DNA from: Streptomyces sp. RPT161
GTDB taxonomy: Bacteria > Actinomycetota > Actinomycetes > Streptomycetales > Streptomycetaceae
DNA length: 64,000 nt
Direction: 5' to 3'
Assembly (NCBI RefSeq): GCF_027533845.1
Contig: NZ_JAPZVN010000001.1
Location: forward strand, 868,001-932,000
How positions within the stretch are numbered: position 1 is the stretch's first letter; the number at the start of each line of letters is the position of its first letter. Positions 26,296-36,733 of the stretch are shown here, in pieces. Position numbers and translations under genes: made by a program. Below the pieces are notes generated by a model that saw only the letters and a program-made list of their open reading frames with translations, was not told where the DNA came from and did not search any database.

Positions 26296-26793
26296 TCAGC
26301 GCCGAGCGACCGTCCGTTGAGCCTTACCACTCGCTGCTACGCGCGCCTTCCGGCGTCTGCGGGCATCACAGGCCGACCCGTCAGTGCAGACCACCTCCGT
26401 GACCCGTTCGGCATCGCCCAACTCGTCAACCAGCACGCGGCGCCTGCGGCTGAGGGCAGCGAGGTCCATCAGGTCGTGGCAGCGGTCACAATGGTGTTGG
26501 GAGTAGCGGGACCTCACCACACGCCCCCGATCGGTAGGAGGCGTAATCCGGAACGTCACGTGCTTGCCGTTGCTGCGGACGCGGAATACGAATCCGTCTC
26601 CCCGGTGCAGACTCAACACCGCCGCCCGGTAGTTGCACCACGTGTACCAGCCCCGCCAGGAGCGGCGCTCGTCGGCCGTCATCCGCAGCACCCTGATGGC
26701 TTTGGCCATGCCGATGACGGCATCTCTGGCCGCGACGAACTCGGTTTCCGGCACGCCGTTGCGCATCAGCGTGTACAGGCGATCACTGGCCAC
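26296..26793 (-). CDS. Putative zinc-ribbon protein of an accessory island
   Basis: 165 aa, not assigned to a known family. Two paired cysteine sets, Cys102/Cys105 (HCDRCHD) and Cys136/Cys142 (VCTDGSAC), could bind zinc. The N-terminal half has WYTWCNYRAAVLSL; the tail is strongly basic. GTG at 26793 lies inside the end of the upstream small gene (11-nt overlap) behind GGAGGGCGTCA. Codon use has more A/T-ending codons than neighbours. The position beside an XRE/DUF397 pair suggests a recently acquired or variable cassette. Confidence 0.65.
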   Translation of the reverse strand: MASDRLYTLMRNGVPETEFVAARDAVIGMAKAIRVLRMTADERRSWRGWYTWCNYRAAVLSLHRGDGFVFRVRSNGKHVTFRITPPTDRGRVVRSRYSQHHCDRCHDLMDLAALSRRRRVLVDELGDAERVTEVVCTDGSACDARRRRKARVAASGKAQRTVARR

Positions 26794-27019
26794 TGACGCC
26801 CTCCCAGCACGGGCACTTGGCGCGAGCCTCGATCCATTTCGCCAACTGGGCCGCCGCCGCGACGTCCAGGCCGCCCAGCTCGAACCGTGATCCCCTGCCG
26901 CTGAGGACCTGGAACAAGGCCGGGGCCTGGATGCCGGTCATGGCGATGGCCTCACGCAACGCCCGCTTGGCCGCGACAGCCGCCTCGGCGGCGTCAGGTG
27001 TGTGCGCGTCTGTGGACAT
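26783..27019 (-). CDS. Small protein, unknown function
   Basis: 78 aa. ATG at 27019 is chosen over an in-frame TTG 12 nt upstream because GGGGG lies at the right distance. The sequence is Ala-rich and helical, with VLSGRGSRFELGGLDVAAAAQLAKWIEARAKC and a Cys-Pro-Cys near the end. It overlaps the zinc-ribbon gene by 11 nt, so they form a two-gene unit divergent from the XRE regulator at 27231. I do not recognise the family. Confidence 0.6.
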   Translation of the reverse strand: MSTDAHTPDAAEAAVAAKRALREAIAMTGIQAPALFQVLSGRGSRFELGGLDVAAAAQLAKWIEARAKCPCWEGVSGQ

Positions 27020-27063
27020 ACGTGCCCCCAACCCGATGGCATGGAGTGATCAACCGAGCACGA

Positions 27064-27141
27064 AGTGCAAGGCGTTGTGATGAGCGTCCCTTAACTCTGC
27101 TCCCGCTGCAAGCAGTTGGGCAAAAACTGCAAACTTGCACT
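27064..27141. promoter_or_regulatory. Possible operator in the divergent XRE control region
   Basis: AGTGCAAG at 27064-27071 recurs inverted as CTTGCACT at 27134-27141, and further TGCAA/TTGCA half-sites lie between. The region 27020-27230 separates two divergent small operons and is AT-richer than average. XRE regulators commonly bind such sites upstream of themselves. Confidence 0.35.
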
Positions 27142-27230
27142 CTTGCGGGGGATGCGCGGGTCAGCAGGCCGTCACGCTGTGGCAGACCGATCAACAGCAC
27201 GGGCAGACTGGGCTACGGAAGGGAGGGGGC

Positions 27231-28079
27231 ATGGGCGCACCTACCGTGAGGCGTCGCAGGCTTGGTGCGGAGCTGAGGCAGCTCCGCGAAGGCGAGGCGC
27301 TCACACAAGAGGAGGCCGCTGCCAAAGCTGGGCTGACAGCGGCGAAGCTCTCAAGGCTTGAAACAGCGCAGTTCGCCATCAAGCCGGATGTCCTGAAGAG
27401 TCTCCTGACGCTCTACCGCGCGACCGACGAAAAGCGCGCCGTGCTCCTGGCTCTGGCTCGTGAAGGTGCACGGCGTGGATGGTGGCAGCCGTACCGGGAC
27501 ATGATCGACCCCGCCTATAGCGACCTGATCAGCCTGGAAGCCGAAGCCGTCGCCATGCGCACCTTCGAAGCGCTGCTCATCCCGGGACTGCTTCAGACTG
27601 CGGCGTACGCGCGTGCCGTGATCGGTGGCGGCGCTGTTCCACTGCCAGCGGATCAGATCAACGCGCGGGTAGAGGTACGCATCGGGCGCCAGAGCGTGCT
27701 GACTCGTCCGAACCCACTGGAGATTTGGGCGATCGTGCATGAGGCAGCGCTACGTACTCGCATCAAGGGATCGAAGTCCGTGATGCGCGACCAGTTGCAA
27801 CGGCTGATCGACCTGTCCGAGTTGCCTCACGTGTACGTTCAGGTGTTGTCCTCTGAGGCCGCTCCTCACCCTGGTTACTCAGGCGGATTTTCCATGCTGC
27901 GCTTCCCCGAGGGGGAAGAACTGGACGTGGTGGTCCTGGAGAATCTGTCCAACACGCTCTACATCGAGGAGCGCGAAGACGTAGCCGTCTACACCGGGGC
28001 CTTTGAACGGCTGCGGGCCGAAGCTCTCAGCTTTGACGACTCGCGGGCCATGATCGAACGACTGAAGGACAACGAATGA
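27231..28079 (+). CDS. XRE-family helix-turn-helix regulator with DUF5753 (WhiJ-like)
   Basis: 282 aa. Residues about 10-65 are an XRE helix-turn-helix (LGAELRQLREGEALTQEEAAAKAGLTAAKLSRLE). The rest is the DUF5753 domain typical of streptomycete regulators, with WWQPYRDMIDPAYSDLISLEAEA near residue 82 and a C-terminal YTGAFERLRAEALS. ATG at 27231 follows GGGAGGGGG. It overlaps the DUF397 gene by 4 nt, the usual pairing in Streptomyces, where WhiJ-type sets influence development. Confidence 0.93.
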   Translation: MGAPTVRRRRLGAELRQLREGEALTQEEAAAKAGLTAAKLSRLETAQFAIKPDVLKSLLTLYRATDEKRAVLLALAREGARRGWWQPYRDMIDPAYSDLISLEAEAVAMRTFEALLIPGLLQTAAYARAVIGGGAVPLPADQINARVEVRIGRQSVLTRPNPLEIWAIVHEAALRTRIKGSKSVMRDQLQRLIDLSELPHVYVQVLSSEAAPHPGYSGGFSMLRFPEGEELDVVVLENLSNTLYIEEREDVAVYTGAFERLRAEALSFDDSRAMIERLKDNE

Positions 28080-28288
28080 GTACCCAACTCCCCTCGTCAG
28101 CACCGCTGAACATCGGATGGCGGAAGTCCACTTACAGCGGTCAAGCCGGCAACTGCGTTGAGATAGCCGCGACGACAGGCTCAGCCTACGTGCGTGACTC
28201 CAAGGACCCTCAGGGGCCGGCACTCAGGTTCAGCGCTGACGCCTGGTTCTCCTTCGTCCAGGCCGTCAAGGACGACGAAATCGCCTGA
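28076..28288 (+). CDS. DUF397 protein, partner of the XRE regulator
   Basis: 70 aa. The DUF397 signature is clear: WRKSTYSGQAGNCVEIA, then YVRDSKDPQGPALRFSADAWFSFVQAVKDDE. The ATG overlaps the regulator stop (ATGA). Proteins of this family act with the neighbouring XRE/DUF5753 regulator, apparently as antagonists; that role is known from WhiJ-type systems, not visible here. A strong terminator follows 6 nt after the stop. Confidence 0.94.
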   Translation: MSTQLPSSAPLNIGWRKSTYSGQAGNCVEIAATTGSAYVRDSKDPQGPALRFSADAWFSFVQAVKDDEIA

Positions 28289-28294
28289 CAGCGC

Positions 28295-28324
28295 ACAGAA
28301 GCCCCCGCTTGCGGGGGCTTCTGT
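28295..28324. terminator. Bidirectional terminator
   Basis: A perfect 14-bp inverted repeat (28295-28308 and 28311-28324), in practice 13 bp with a CTTG loop, lies between the DUF397 gene and the end of nuoN. Confidence 0.85.
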
Positions 28325-28348
28325 CGGCGAGACGCGGGCCGTGTACAC

Positions 28349-30001
28349 CTACCGCACGAAGACGCTGGCCTTCCCCGCCAGGTCCAGGAAGTACTGCGGC
28401 GCCACGCCCAGCACGAGCGTCACCGCAGCGCCCACCGTGATGGCCGTGATGGTCAGGGGGCTCGGCACGGCCACCGAGGGTCCGCCCGGCTGCGGTTCGC
28501 TGAAGAACATCAGGACGATGACCCTGATGTAGAAGAACGCGGCGACCGCCGACGAGATCACACCGATGATCACCAGCGGTACCGCACCCGCCTGCGCCGC
28601 CGCCTTGAACACCGCGAACTTACCGGCGAAGCCGGACGTCAGCGGGATGCCCGCGAAGGCCAGCAGGAACACCGCGAAGACCGCGGCCACCAACGGGGAG
28701 CGGCGGCCCAGACCGGCCCACCGGGACAGGTGGGTCGCCTCGCCGCCCGCGTCCCGTACGAGCGTCACCACCGCGAAGGCGCCCAGCGTCACGAACGAGT
28801 ACGCGGCCAGGTAGAACAGCACCGAGGAGACACCGTCCGGCGAGACCGCGATCACGCCCGCGAGGATGAAGCCGGCGTGGGCGATGGACGAGTACGCCAG
28901 CAGCCGCTTCACGTCCGTCTGGGTCACCGCGACCACCGCGCCGATGACCATCGTCGCGATGGCCACCCCCCACATCACCGGCCGCCAGTCCCAGCGCAGC
29001 CCCGGCAGCACCACGTACAGCAGCCGCAGCAGCGCGCCGAACGCGGCGACCTTCGTGGCGGCGGCCATGAAGCCGGTCACCGGAGTCGGGGCGCCCTGGT
29101 AGACGTCCGGCGTCCACATGTGGAACGGCACCGCCGCCACCTTGAACAGCAGGCCCACCACCACCATCGAACCGCCGATCAGCAACAGGGCGTCGTTCGC
29201 CGTGGTGTTGGCCAGCGCCGGGGTCATCCTGGCCGTGCCGTTGACCACGTCCGCGATCCCGCCGTACGAGATGGTCCCGGCGTACCCGTACAGCAGCGCC
29301 ACGCCGAACAGCAGGATGGCCGAGGAGAACGCGCCCAGCAGGAAGTACTTGACCGCCGACTCCTGGGAGAGCAGACGGTGCCGCCGGGCCAGCGCGCACA
29401 GCAGGTACAGCGGCAGGGAGAACACCTCAAGCGAGACGAACAGTGTCAACAGGTCGTTCGCGGCAGGGAAGATCATCATGCCGCCCACCGCGAACAGCAG
29501 CAGCGGGAAGACCTCGGTGGTGGTGAACCCGGCCCGTACCGCACGCTTCTCCTGCTCGCTGCCGGGCACCGTGGAGCCCTGCGCGGCGAAGGAGTCCACC
29601 CGTCGGCCGTGCGCCAGCGGATCGAGCCGGCGCTCCGCGAAGGTGAACGCGGCGACCAGTGCCACCAGCACGATGGTGCCCTGGAGGAACAGCGCTGGAC
29701 CGTCCACCGCGACCGCCCCCATCGCCGCGATGTGCGACTTGGTGCTGGCGTAGCCGTCGGCGGCCAGGGCGACGATCGCCGCGAACGCCGCGGCGAGCCC
29801 CACCACCGAGACGCCCAACTGCGCGATGTAGCGGCTGCGTCGGGGCAGCAGGGCCTCGACCAGGACGCCGAGGACCGCCGCGCCGAAGACGATCAGCACC
29901 GGTGAGAGCTGGGCGTACTCGATCTTCGGGGTCGGGATCCGGTCCAACGGCAGCGCGGGATCGGCCGCCGTTGTCCACAGGCTGTGGATGACACCCGTCA
30001 C
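28349..30001 (-). CDS. nuoN: NADH-quinone oxidoreductase subunit N
   Basis: Proton-pumping antiporter-like subunit, 550 aa, last gene of the 14-gene operon. Core motifs are FHMWTPDVYQGAPTPVTGFMAAATKVAAFGALLRLLY and DVKRLLAYSSIAHAGFILAG, with the functional lysines in the channel helices. The N-terminus carries an extra about 30 residues before helix 1. The start overlaps nuoM by 4 nt. Confidence 0.95.
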   Translation of the reverse strand: MTGVIHSLWTTAADPALPLDRIPTPKIEYAQLSPVLIVFGAAVLGVLVEALLPRRSRYIAQLGVSVVGLAAAFAAIVALAADGYASTKSHIAAMGAVAVDGPALFLQGTIVLVALVAAFTFAERRLDPLAHGRRVDSFAAQGSTVPGSEQEKRAVRAGFTTTEVFPLLLFAVGGMMIFPAANDLLTLFVSLEVFSLPLYLLCALARRHRLLSQESAVKYFLLGAFSSAILLFGVALLYGYAGTISYGGIADVVNGTARMTPALANTTANDALLLIGGSMVVVGLLFKVAAVPFHMWTPDVYQGAPTPVTGFMAAATKVAAFGALLRLLYVVLPGLRWDWRPVMWGVAIATMVIGAVVAVTQTDVKRLLAYSSIAHAGFILAGVIAVSPDGVSSVLFYLAAYSFVTLGAFAVVTLVRDAGGEATHLSRWAGLGRRSPLVAAVFAVFLLAFAGIPLTSGFAGKFAVFKAAAQAGAVPLVIIGVISSAVAAFFYIRVIVLMFFSEPQPGGPSVAVPSPLTITAITVGAAVTLVLGVAPQYFLDLAGKASVFVR

Positions 30002-31623
30002 TTCGCGGTCTCCTTCGCTGCGGCGGTGAGCGACGCGTTGATCTGCGGCGCGGGATCGGTCCGGTGGACGTCGGAGAGGGTGTCCTTGACCGCCGGGTTG
30101 ATCAGGTCGGTGACCGGTTTCGGATAGACCCCGAGGAAGACCAGCAAGGCGATCAGCGGTGCCACCACGGCGAGTTCACGCGCCTTGAGGTCCTTCATGC
30201 CCTCGATGCCCGCCTTCACCGGGCCGGTCATGGTGCGCTGGTAGAGCACCAGCACGTACAGCGCCGCCAGCACGATGCCCAGCGTGGCGACCACCCCGGC
30301 CGCCGGATAGCGGCTGAAGGTGCCCACCAGCACCAGGAACTCGCTGACGAACGGCGCGAGTCCGGGCAGGGAGAGGGTGGCCAGGCCGCCCACCAGGAAC
30401 GTGCCCGCCAGCAGCGGGGCCACCTTCTGCACACCGCCGAAGTCGGAGATCAACCGCGAACCGCGCCGGGTGATCAGGAAGCCCGCGACCAGCAGCAACG
30501 CGGCCGTGGAGATGCCGTGGTTGACCATGTAGAGGGTGGCGCCGCCCTGGCCCTGGGAGGTCATCGCGAAGATGCCCAGGATGATGAAGCCGAAGTGCGA
30601 GATGGACGCGTAGGCGATCAGCCGCTTGATGTCCCGCTGGCCCACGGCGAGCAGCGCACCGTAGATGATCCCGATCACCGACAGCACCAGGATCACCGGG
30701 GTCGCCCACTTCGACGCCTCGGGGAACAGCTGGATGCAGTACCGCAGCATCGCGAAGGTGCCGACCTTGTCGACCACCGCGGTCAGCAGCACGGCGACCG
30801 GAGCGGTGGATTCGCCCATCGCGTTGGGCAGCCAGGTGTGCAGCGGCCACAGCGGCGCCTTGACGGCGAAGGCGAAGAAGAAGCCGAGGAAGATCCACCG
30901 CTCGGCGGTGGTGGACAGCCGGAGCTGGCCGCTGGCCCGCGCCTGGAGGATCTGCGGCAGCGAGAACGTGCCGTGGCCGCCGAGTTGGTGTGCGGTGACC
31001 GCGTACAGTCCGATCACCGCGGCCAGCATGATCAGCCCGCCTACCAGGTTGTAGAGCAGGAACTTCACCGCCGCGTAGGAGCGTTGTTTGGCCTGTTCGT
31101 CCTCGCCCTTCGCCCCCGCGCGGTCCCCGAAGCCGCCGATGAGGAAGTACATCGGGATCAGCATGGCTTCGAAGAAGATGTAGAAGAGGAAGACGTCGGT
31201 GGACTCGAACGAGATCACCACCATCGCCTCGACCAGCAGGATCAGCGCGAAGAACCCTTGTGTGGGGCGCCAGTTGCGGTTCGGGGTGTGTCCGTCCAGT
31301 ACGTCGGCGTCATGCCAGCCCGCCAGCATCACGAACGGTACGAGCACCGCCGCCAACAGCACCAGCACCACGGCGATGCCGTCCACACCGAGTTCGTAGC
31401 GGACCCCGAAGTCCGCGATCCACGCGTGCGATTCGGTGAGCTGGTAGCGGGCGCCGCCCGGTGTGAACCGGGCCGCGTCCACCGCCGCCAGCACCAGGGT
31501 GGCCAGCGAGAAGCCGAGCGCCAGCCACTTGGCGGCGGTGCGCCGCCCGGCCGGTACCGCGGCGGTGGCGATCGCGCCGACCGCGGGGACCGCGGCGGTC
31601 ACGGTGAGCAGGGGAAACGCCAT
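29998..31623 (-). CDS. nuoM: NADH-quinone oxidoreductase subunit M
   Basis: Proton-pumping membrane subunit, 541 aa. The helix set includes FFAFAVKAPLWPLHTWLPNAMGESTAPVAVLLTAVVDKVGTFAMLRY and RDIKRLIAYASISHFGFIILG, with conserved Lys and Glu. It lies between nuoL and nuoN with a 5-nt gap and a 4-nt overlap. A short polar C-terminal tail contains the family's variable end. Confidence 0.95.
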   Translation of the reverse strand: MAFPLLTVTAAVPAVGAIATAAVPAGRRTAAKWLALGFSLATLVLAAVDAARFTPGGARYQLTESHAWIADFGVRYELGVDGIAVVLVLLAAVLVPFVMLAGWHDADVLDGHTPNRNWRPTQGFFALILLVEAMVVISFESTDVFLFYIFFEAMLIPMYFLIGGFGDRAGAKGEDEQAKQRSYAAVKFLLYNLVGGLIMLAAVIGLYAVTAHQLGGHGTFSLPQILQARASGQLRLSTTAERWIFLGFFFAFAVKAPLWPLHTWLPNAMGESTAPVAVLLTAVVDKVGTFAMLRYCIQLFPEASKWATPVILVLSVIGIIYGALLAVGQRDIKRLIAYASISHFGFIILGIFAMTSQGQGGATLYMVNHGISTAALLLVAGFLITRRGSRLISDFGGVQKVAPLLAGTFLVGGLATLSLPGLAPFVSEFLVLVGTFSRYPAAGVVATLGIVLAALYVLVLYQRTMTGPVKAGIEGMKDLKARELAVVAPLIALLVFLGVYPKPVTDLINPAVKDTLSDVHRTDPAPQINASLTAAAKETAK

Positions 31624-31628
31624 GGCTA

Positions 31629-33569
31629 TCAGACCGCCCTCATCAGCAGGGTCGCGGCAACCACGACCGCCGTACCACCGAGCATCGAGACCGCGTACGA
31701 CCGGACGTAGCCGTTCTGTACCTGGCGCAGCCGGGCCGACAGTCCGCCGACCGAGGCGGCCGTGCCGTTGACCGCGCCGTCCACCAGCGAGTGGTCGAGG
31801 TAGACCAGGCTGCGGGTGAGGTGTTCACCGCCGCGCACCAGCACGACGTGGTTGAAGTCGTCCTGGAGTAGATCGCGCCGCGCCGCCCGGGTGAGCAGCG
31901 AACCGCGCGGCGCGGTGACCGGCACCGGCGCCCGCCCGTACTGCGCCCAGGCCAGCGCGGCACCGACGGCCAGCACCACCAGGGTGGCCGCGGTGACCTC
32001 CCAGGTGGAGACCGGCGAGTGCCCCTCGCTGTGCCCGGTCACCGGCTCAAGCCACTTCAGGAACGCGGAGTTGATGCTGAACAGCCCACCTGCGAGCACC
32101 GAGCCGACGGCGAGGACGACCATGGGGATGGTCATGGACTTCGGGGACTCGTGGGGATGCGGCAGCTCTCCCGGGTGCACCTCGATGCCGGGTTCGACGC
32201 TGGGCACCTCGTCCGGGTCGGGCGCGGGCTGCCACCGCGGTTCGCCGAAGAACGTCATCACCATGACCCGGGTCATGTAGTACGCGGTGATGCCCGCGCC
32301 CAGCAGCGCGACCCCGCCGAGGATCCAGCCCTCGGTGCCGCCCTTGGCGAACGCCGCCTCGATGATCTTGTCCTTGGACCAGAAGCCGGACAGCCCGGGG
32401 AAGCCGATGATCGCCAGGTAGCCGAGGCCGAAGGTGACATAGGTGATCGGCATGTACTTGCGCAGCCCGCCGTACCTGCGCATGTCGACCTCGTCGTTCA
32501 TCGCGTGCATCACGGAACCGGCGCCGAGGAACAGGCCCGCCTTGAAGAAGCCGTGGGTGACCAGGTGCATGATGGCGAAGACATAGCCGATCGGGCCGAG
32601 TCCGGCGGCCAGCATCATGTAGCCGATCTGCGACATGGTGGATCCGGCCAGCGCCTTCTTGATGTCGTCCTTGGCGCAACCGACGATCGCACCGAACATC
32701 AACGTGACCGCGCCGACCACGCAGACCGCGAGCTGCGCGGTGGGCGCCGCGTTGAAGACGGCGCCGGAGCGGGTCACCAGGTAGACGCCCGCGGTCACCA
32801 TGGTCGCCGCGTGGATCAGCGCCGAGACCGGCGTCGGACCCTCCATCGCGTCCCCGAGCCAGGACTGCAGCGGCACCTGGGCCGACTTGCCGCACGCGCC
32901 GAGCAGCAGCAGCAGGCCGACGACGGTGAGCTTGGCCTGGCTGGCGCTGGTGGCGTGGGAGAACACCGGGGCGAAGGAGAAGGTGCCGAACGTGGTGAAC
33001 AGCACCATGATCGCGATCGACAGACCCATGTCGCCGACCCGGTTGACGATGAACGCCTTCTTCGCCGCGGTCGCCGCGCTCGGCTTGTGCTGCCAGAAGC
33101 CGATCAGCAGGTACGAGGCGAGACCGACGCCCTCCCAACCCACGTACAGCAGCAGGTAGTTGTCGGCGAGCACCAGCAGCAGCATCGCCGCCAGGAAGAG
33201 GTTGAGGTAGCCGAAGAAGCGGCGGCGGTTCTCGTCGTGTGCCATGTAGCCGACCGAATAGATGTGGATCAGCGTGCCCACACCGGTGATCAGCAGCACG
33301 AACGTCATGGAGAGCTGGTCCAGTTGGAAGGCGACGTCCGCCCGGAAGCCGCCGACCGGCACCCAGCTGAACAGGTGCGAGGTGAGGGTGCGCTGGCCGG
33401 TGGGCCTGCCCAGCATGTGGACGAACAGCGCCGCGCCGAGCGCGAAGGAGGCCGCGGCCAGCAGGCAGCCGATCCAGTGGCCTACCCGATCGAGCCGACG
33501 CCCTCCGACGAGCAGTACGCCCGCGCCGAGAAGTGGAGCCCCGATGAGGGCTCCGATGAGGTGATCCAC
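31629..33569 (-). CDS. nuoL: NADH-quinone oxidoreductase subunit L
   Basis: Largest membrane-arm subunit, 646 aa. Core sequence includes [50 protein letters not shown] and [23 protein letters not shown]. The C-terminal third contains the amphipathic lateral-helix region. It clearly differs from nuoL2 at 239-2212 while keeping the same channel residues. Confidence 0.95.
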   Translation of the reverse strand: MDHLIGALIGAPLLGAGVLLVGGRRLDRVGHWIGCLLAAASFALGAALFVHMLGRPTGQRTLTSHLFSWVPVGGFRADVAFQLDQLSMTFVLLITGVGTLIHIYSVGYMAHDENRRRFFGYLNLFLAAMLLLVLADNYLLLYVGWEGVGLASYLLIGFWQHKPSAATAAKKAFIVNRVGDMGLSIAIMVLFTTFGTFSFAPVFSHATSASQAKLTVVGLLLLLGACGKSAQVPLQSWLGDAMEGPTPVSALIHAATMVTAGVYLVTRSGAVFNAAPTAQLAVCVVGAVTLMFGAIVGCAKDDIKKALAGSTMSQIGYMMLAAGLGPIGYVFAIMHLVTHGFFKAGLFLGAGSVMHAMNDEVDMRRYGGLRKYMPITYVTFGLGYLAIIGFPGLSGFWSKDKIIEAAFAKGGTEGWILGGVALLGAGITAYYMTRVMVMTFFGEPRWQPAPDPDEVPSVEPGIEVHPGELPHPHESPKSMTIPMVVLAVGSVLAGGLFSINSAFLKWLEPVTGHSEGHSPVSTWEVTAATLVVLAVGAALAWAQYGRAPVPVTAPRGSLLTRAARRDLLQDDFNHVVLVRGGEHLTRSLVYLDHSLVDGAVNGTAASVGGLSARLRQVQNGYVRSYAVSMLGGTAVVVAATLLMRAV

Positions 33570-33584
33570 GTCAACTGCCCCTAT

Positions 33585-33884
33585 CTACAGCTTCATCAGG
33601 CTGGCGTCGTCGACCGAGGCCGAGTGGCGGGAGCGGAAGAACGTCACGATGATCGCCAGGCCGACCACCACCTCGGCGGCCGCGACGACCATGGTGAAGA
33701 ACGCGAAGATCTGGCCGTCGAGGTTGCCGTGCAGCCGGGCGAAGGTGACGAAGGCCAGGTTGCAGGCGTTGAGCATCAACTCGACGCACATGAAGACGAT
33801 GATCGCGTTCCGCCGGATCAGCACGCCGGCTCCGCCGATGGTGAACAACAGGGCGGACAGATAAAGGTAGTTGATCGGGTTCAC
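33585..33884 (-). CDS. nuoK: NADH-quinone oxidoreductase subunit K
   Basis: Three-helix subunit of 99 aa, the standard length. The membrane Glu in [17 protein letters not shown] and a second Glu in [14 protein letters not shown] are present. The GTG start overlaps nuoJ by 4 nt. Confidence 0.95.
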   Translation of the reverse strand: MNPINYLYLSALLFTIGGAGVLIRRNAIIVFMCVELMLNACNLAFVTFARLHGNLDGQIFAFFTMVVAAAEVVVGLAIIVTFFRSRHSASVDDASLMKL

Positions 33885-34732
33885 TTCGCCGCCCCGTTCG
33901 CCGAGTTCGCACCGTTCGCCGAGTTCGCTCCGTTCGCCGGTGCGGGGCCCGACTCCCCTTCGCCCTCGGCGTGCCGCTCGGAGCGCTGCTCCAACTCCCT
34001 GAGACTCTCCAGTGCCTCACCACTGACGTCCCGGATCTGGCCACGGGCGCGCAGCGTCTTGCTGACGGACAGCTCGGCGGGTGTGCCATCGGGCAGCAGC
34101 CCGGGGATGTCCACCGCGTTGTGCCGGGCATATACGCCGGGCGCGGGCAGCGGTGGCACCTGGGCGCCCTCCCGCACTCGCCGCTCGGCCAACTCGCGCT
34201 GCGTGGCGGCACGTTCGGTGCGCTCCCGGTGGGTGAGCACCATCGCACCGACGGCCGCGGTGATCAGCAGCGCGCCGGTGATCTCGAAGGCCCACACGTA
34301 CGTGGTGAAGATCAGCCGCGCCAACCCCTCCACGTTCCCACCGGAGTTGGCCTGTCCCAGGCCGGTGAAGCTGTGCACCGAGGCGTTGCCGAGCCCTGCG
34401 ATCAGCAGGACGCCGAAGCCGATGCCGACCAGCGCGGCCATCCAGCGCTGCCCCCTGATGGTCTCCCGCAGGGAGTCAGCGGCGGTGATGCCGACCAGCA
34501 TGACGACGAAGAGGAACAGCATCATGATCGCGCCGGTGTAGACCACGATCTGCACGACGCCCAGGAAGTACGCGCCGTTCGCCAGGTAGAAGACGGCCAG
34601 TATGATCATGGTGCCCGCCAGCGACAACGCGCTGTGCACGGCCTTCTTCATCGCCACTGTGCCGAGCGCGCCGAGCACCGCGACGATTCCGAGCAACCAG
34701 AACTGGACGGCCTCGCCGGTGGATGTCGTCAT
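33881..34732 (-). CDS. nuoJ: NADH-quinone oxidoreductase subunit J
   Basis: 283 aa. The membrane part, residues 1 to about 175, has the NuoJ helix [21 protein letters not shown]. The remaining about 100 residues are a cytoplasmic tail that ends in a Gly-Ala-Asn-Ser repeat ([17 protein letters not shown]), encoded by an 18-bp DNA repeat at 33894-33939. ATG at 34732 overlaps nuoI by 4 nt. The long tail is usual in actinobacterial NuoJ, but this repeat looks variable. Confidence 0.94.
   Translation of the reverse strand: MTTSTGEAVQFWLLGIVAVLGALGTVAMKKAVHSALSLAGTMIILAVFYLANGAYFLGVVQIVVYTGAIMMLFLFVVMLVGITAADSLRETIRGQRWMAALVGIGFGVLLIAGLGNASVHSFTGLGQANSGGNVEGLARLIFTTYVWAFEITGALLITAAVGAMVLTHRERTERAATQRELAERRVREGAQVPPLPAPGVYARHNAVDIPGLLPDGTPAELSVSKTLRARGQIRDVSGEALESLRELEQRSERHAEGEGESGPAPANGANSANGANSANGAAK
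33894..33939. repeat. 18-bp tandem repeat in the nuoJ 3' end
   Basis: Units at 33894-33911 and 33912-33929 differ at one base and are followed by a 10-nt partial unit. They encode the Asn-Gly-Ala-Asn-Ser-Ala repeat of the NuoJ tail. Confidence 0.85.
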
Positions 34733-35352
34733 GCGTCGGCCTCCTCGGCCTTCCTGGCGTCGTCCGGCCGTTCGCCCTTGGAGACGGCGACCTGCCGGGC
34801 CGTGCCGGGCGCGGCCTCGGTGACCAGGCCGCGGTAGTAGTCCTGTTCGGTCATGCCCGGGAAGATGGCGTGCGGGGTGTCCACCATCGACTCGTCGAGG
34901 CCCGCGAGCAGCTCCTCCTTGGTGTAGATGAGCGACTCCCGGGTGCGGTCGGCGAGTTCGTACTCGTTGGTCATGGTCAGCGCCCGGGTGGGGCAGGCCT
35001 CGATGCACAGGCCGCACAGGATGCAGCGGGCGTAGTTGATCTGGTAGACGCGGCCGTAGCGCTCACCGGGCGAGTAGCGTTCCTCGTCGGTGTTGTCCGC
35101 GCCCTCGACGTAGATGGCGTCGGCCGGACAGGCCCAGGCGCACAGCTCGCAGCCGATGCACTTCTCCAGCCCGTCCGGATGCCGGTTGAGCTGGTGGCGG
35201 CCGTGGAAGCGGGGCGCGACCGGCTTCTTGTACTCGGGGTACTGCTCGGTCAGCCGCTTCTTGAACATGGCCTTGAAGGTCACGCCGAACCCGGCCACGG
35301 GATTCTGCCAGCGGGTACGGGACTCCTCGTCCTGGGGTTCGCGGTCAGGCAT
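34729..35352 (-). CDS. nuoI: NADH-quinone oxidoreductase subunit I (2x[4Fe-4S])
   Basis: 207 aa, with two [4Fe-4S] sites: Cys65, 68, 71, 75 and Cys110, 113, 116, 120. ATG at 35352 follows AGGAGGGC and overlaps the nuoH end by 8 nt. The C-terminal 60 residues extend past the ferredoxin fold, as in other actinobacteria. Confidence 0.95.
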   Translation of the reverse strand: MPDREPQDEESRTRWQNPVAGFGVTFKAMFKKRLTEQYPEYKKPVAPRFHGRHQLNRHPDGLEKCIGCELCAWACPADAIYVEGADNTDEERYSPGERYGRVYQINYARCILCGLCIEACPTRALTMTNEYELADRTRESLIYTKEELLAGLDESMVDTPHAIFPGMTEQDYYRGLVTEAAPGTARQVAVSKGERPDDARKAEEADA

Positions 35353-36733
35353 TGCCGCCCTCCTGCTCCTTGTCCGGCGTATCGGCGGTGTCCGTGGCGT
35401 TGACCAACTGCCGTTCACCGCGCGGCCTTCGGCGCGGTACCGGCGGCAGGGCCTGTCCGGGCCGCGGCGGTACGGGGAAGCCGCCCGCCATCGGGTCGAA
35501 CCGGTCCCCGGGGGCGCCCGGCTCCGCGGCGGCCTTGTGACCGCGGTCGCGCAGCACGTCGACCACCAGCGAGAGCAGCAGCAGCGCCAGGATCCCGCCG
35601 CCCACGTACAGCACGATCCGCTGGAAGTCGTAGTTCTCGTTGCGCAGCGCGCGCACCGTGGCGACCAGCATCAGCCAGACCATGGAGACCGGGATCAGCA
35701 CCTTCCAGCCCAGCTTCATGAACTGGTCGTAGCGCATTCGCGGCAGCGTGCCGCGCAGCCAGATGAAGAAGAACAGCAGCAGCTGGATCTTGATGGTGAT
35801 CCACAGCAGCGGCCACCAGCCGTGGTTCGCGCCCGCCCAGAAGGTGCTGATCGGCCAGGGGGCCCGCCAGCCGCCGAGGAACAGGGTGGTCGCGATGGCT
35901 GAGACGGTGACCATGTTGACGTACTCGGCCAGCATGAACAGCGCGAACTTGATGGACGAGTACTCGGTGTTGAACCCGCCGACCAGTTCGCCCTCCGCCT
36001 CGGGCAGGTCGAACGGCGCCCGGTTGGTCTCACCGACCATCGCCACGATGTAGACGATGAACGAGACCGGCAGCAACACCACGTACCACTTGTCGTGTTG
36101 ACTGGCGACGATCTGCGAGGTCGACATCGAGTGCGAGTAGAGGAACACCGCGGCGAACGAGATGCCCATGGCGATCTCGTAGGAGATCATCTGCGCTGTC
36201 GAACGCAGCCCGCCGAGCAACGGATACGTCGAACCCGACGACCAACCCGCCAGCACCACGCCGTAGATGCCCACCGACGCCACGGCGAGGACGTACAGCA
36301 CGGCCACCGGCAGGTCGGTGAGCTGCATCGGGGTACGGGTGCCGAAGATCGAGATCTCGTTGTCCGCCGGGCCGAACGGGATGACCGCGAAGGCCATGAA
36401 GGCCGGGATGGCCGCGACGATGGGCGCCAGGACGTACACCACCTTGTCGGCGCCCTTGACGACGATGTCCTCCTTGAGCATCAGCTTCACACCGTCGGCG
36501 AGGGACTGCAGCATCCCCCAGGGGCCGTGCCGGTTGGGGCCGATGCGCAACTGCATCCAGGCGACGACCTTGCGCTCCCAGACGATGGAGAACAGCACCG
36601 TCAGCATCGCGAAGGCGAAGCAGAAGATCGCCTTGATGATGATCAGCCACCATGGATCGCGGCCGAAGACACCCAGGTTCTGCGCCGCGAGACCCTGCAC
36701 GGCGGACAGTCCGGATACCGCTGGAGTGATCAC
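35345..36733 (-). CDS. nuoH: NADH-quinone oxidoreductase subunit H
   Basis: Quinone-chamber membrane subunit, 462 aa, with eight core helices. The motifs [31 protein letters not shown] and the acidic loop [30 protein letters not shown] are intact. A cytoplasmic tail of about 70 residues, rich in Pro and Arg, follows the last helix. The GTG start at 36733 overlaps nuoG by 4 nt, within GTGATCAC. Confidence 0.95.
   Translation of the reverse strand: MITPAVSGLSAVQGLAAQNLGVFGRDPWWLIIIKAIFCFAFAMLTVLFSIVWERKVVAWMQLRIGPNRHGPWGMLQSLADGVKLMLKEDIVVKGADKVVYVLAPIVAAIPAFMAFAVIPFGPADNEISIFGTRTPMQLTDLPVAVLYVLAVASVGIYGVVLAGWSSGSTYPLLGGLRSTAQMISYEIAMGISFAAVFLYSHSMSTSQIVASQHDKWYVVLLPVSFIVYIVAMVGETNRAPFDLPEAEGELVGGFNTEYSSIKFALFMLAEYVNMVTVSAIATTLFLGGWRAPWPISTFWAGANHGWWPLLWITIKIQLLLFFFIWLRGTLPRMRYDQFMKLGWKVLIPVSMVWLMLVATVRALRNENYDFQRIVLYVGGGILALLLLSLVVDVLRDRGHKAAAEPGAPGDRFDPMAGGFPVPPRPGQALPPVPRRRPRGERQLVNATDTADTPDKEQEGGNA

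Noticed and set aside
32019-34541. 840-codon open frame opposite nuoL, nuoK and nuoJ
   Set aside because: Spans three well-supported genes in antisense and has low-complexity composition.
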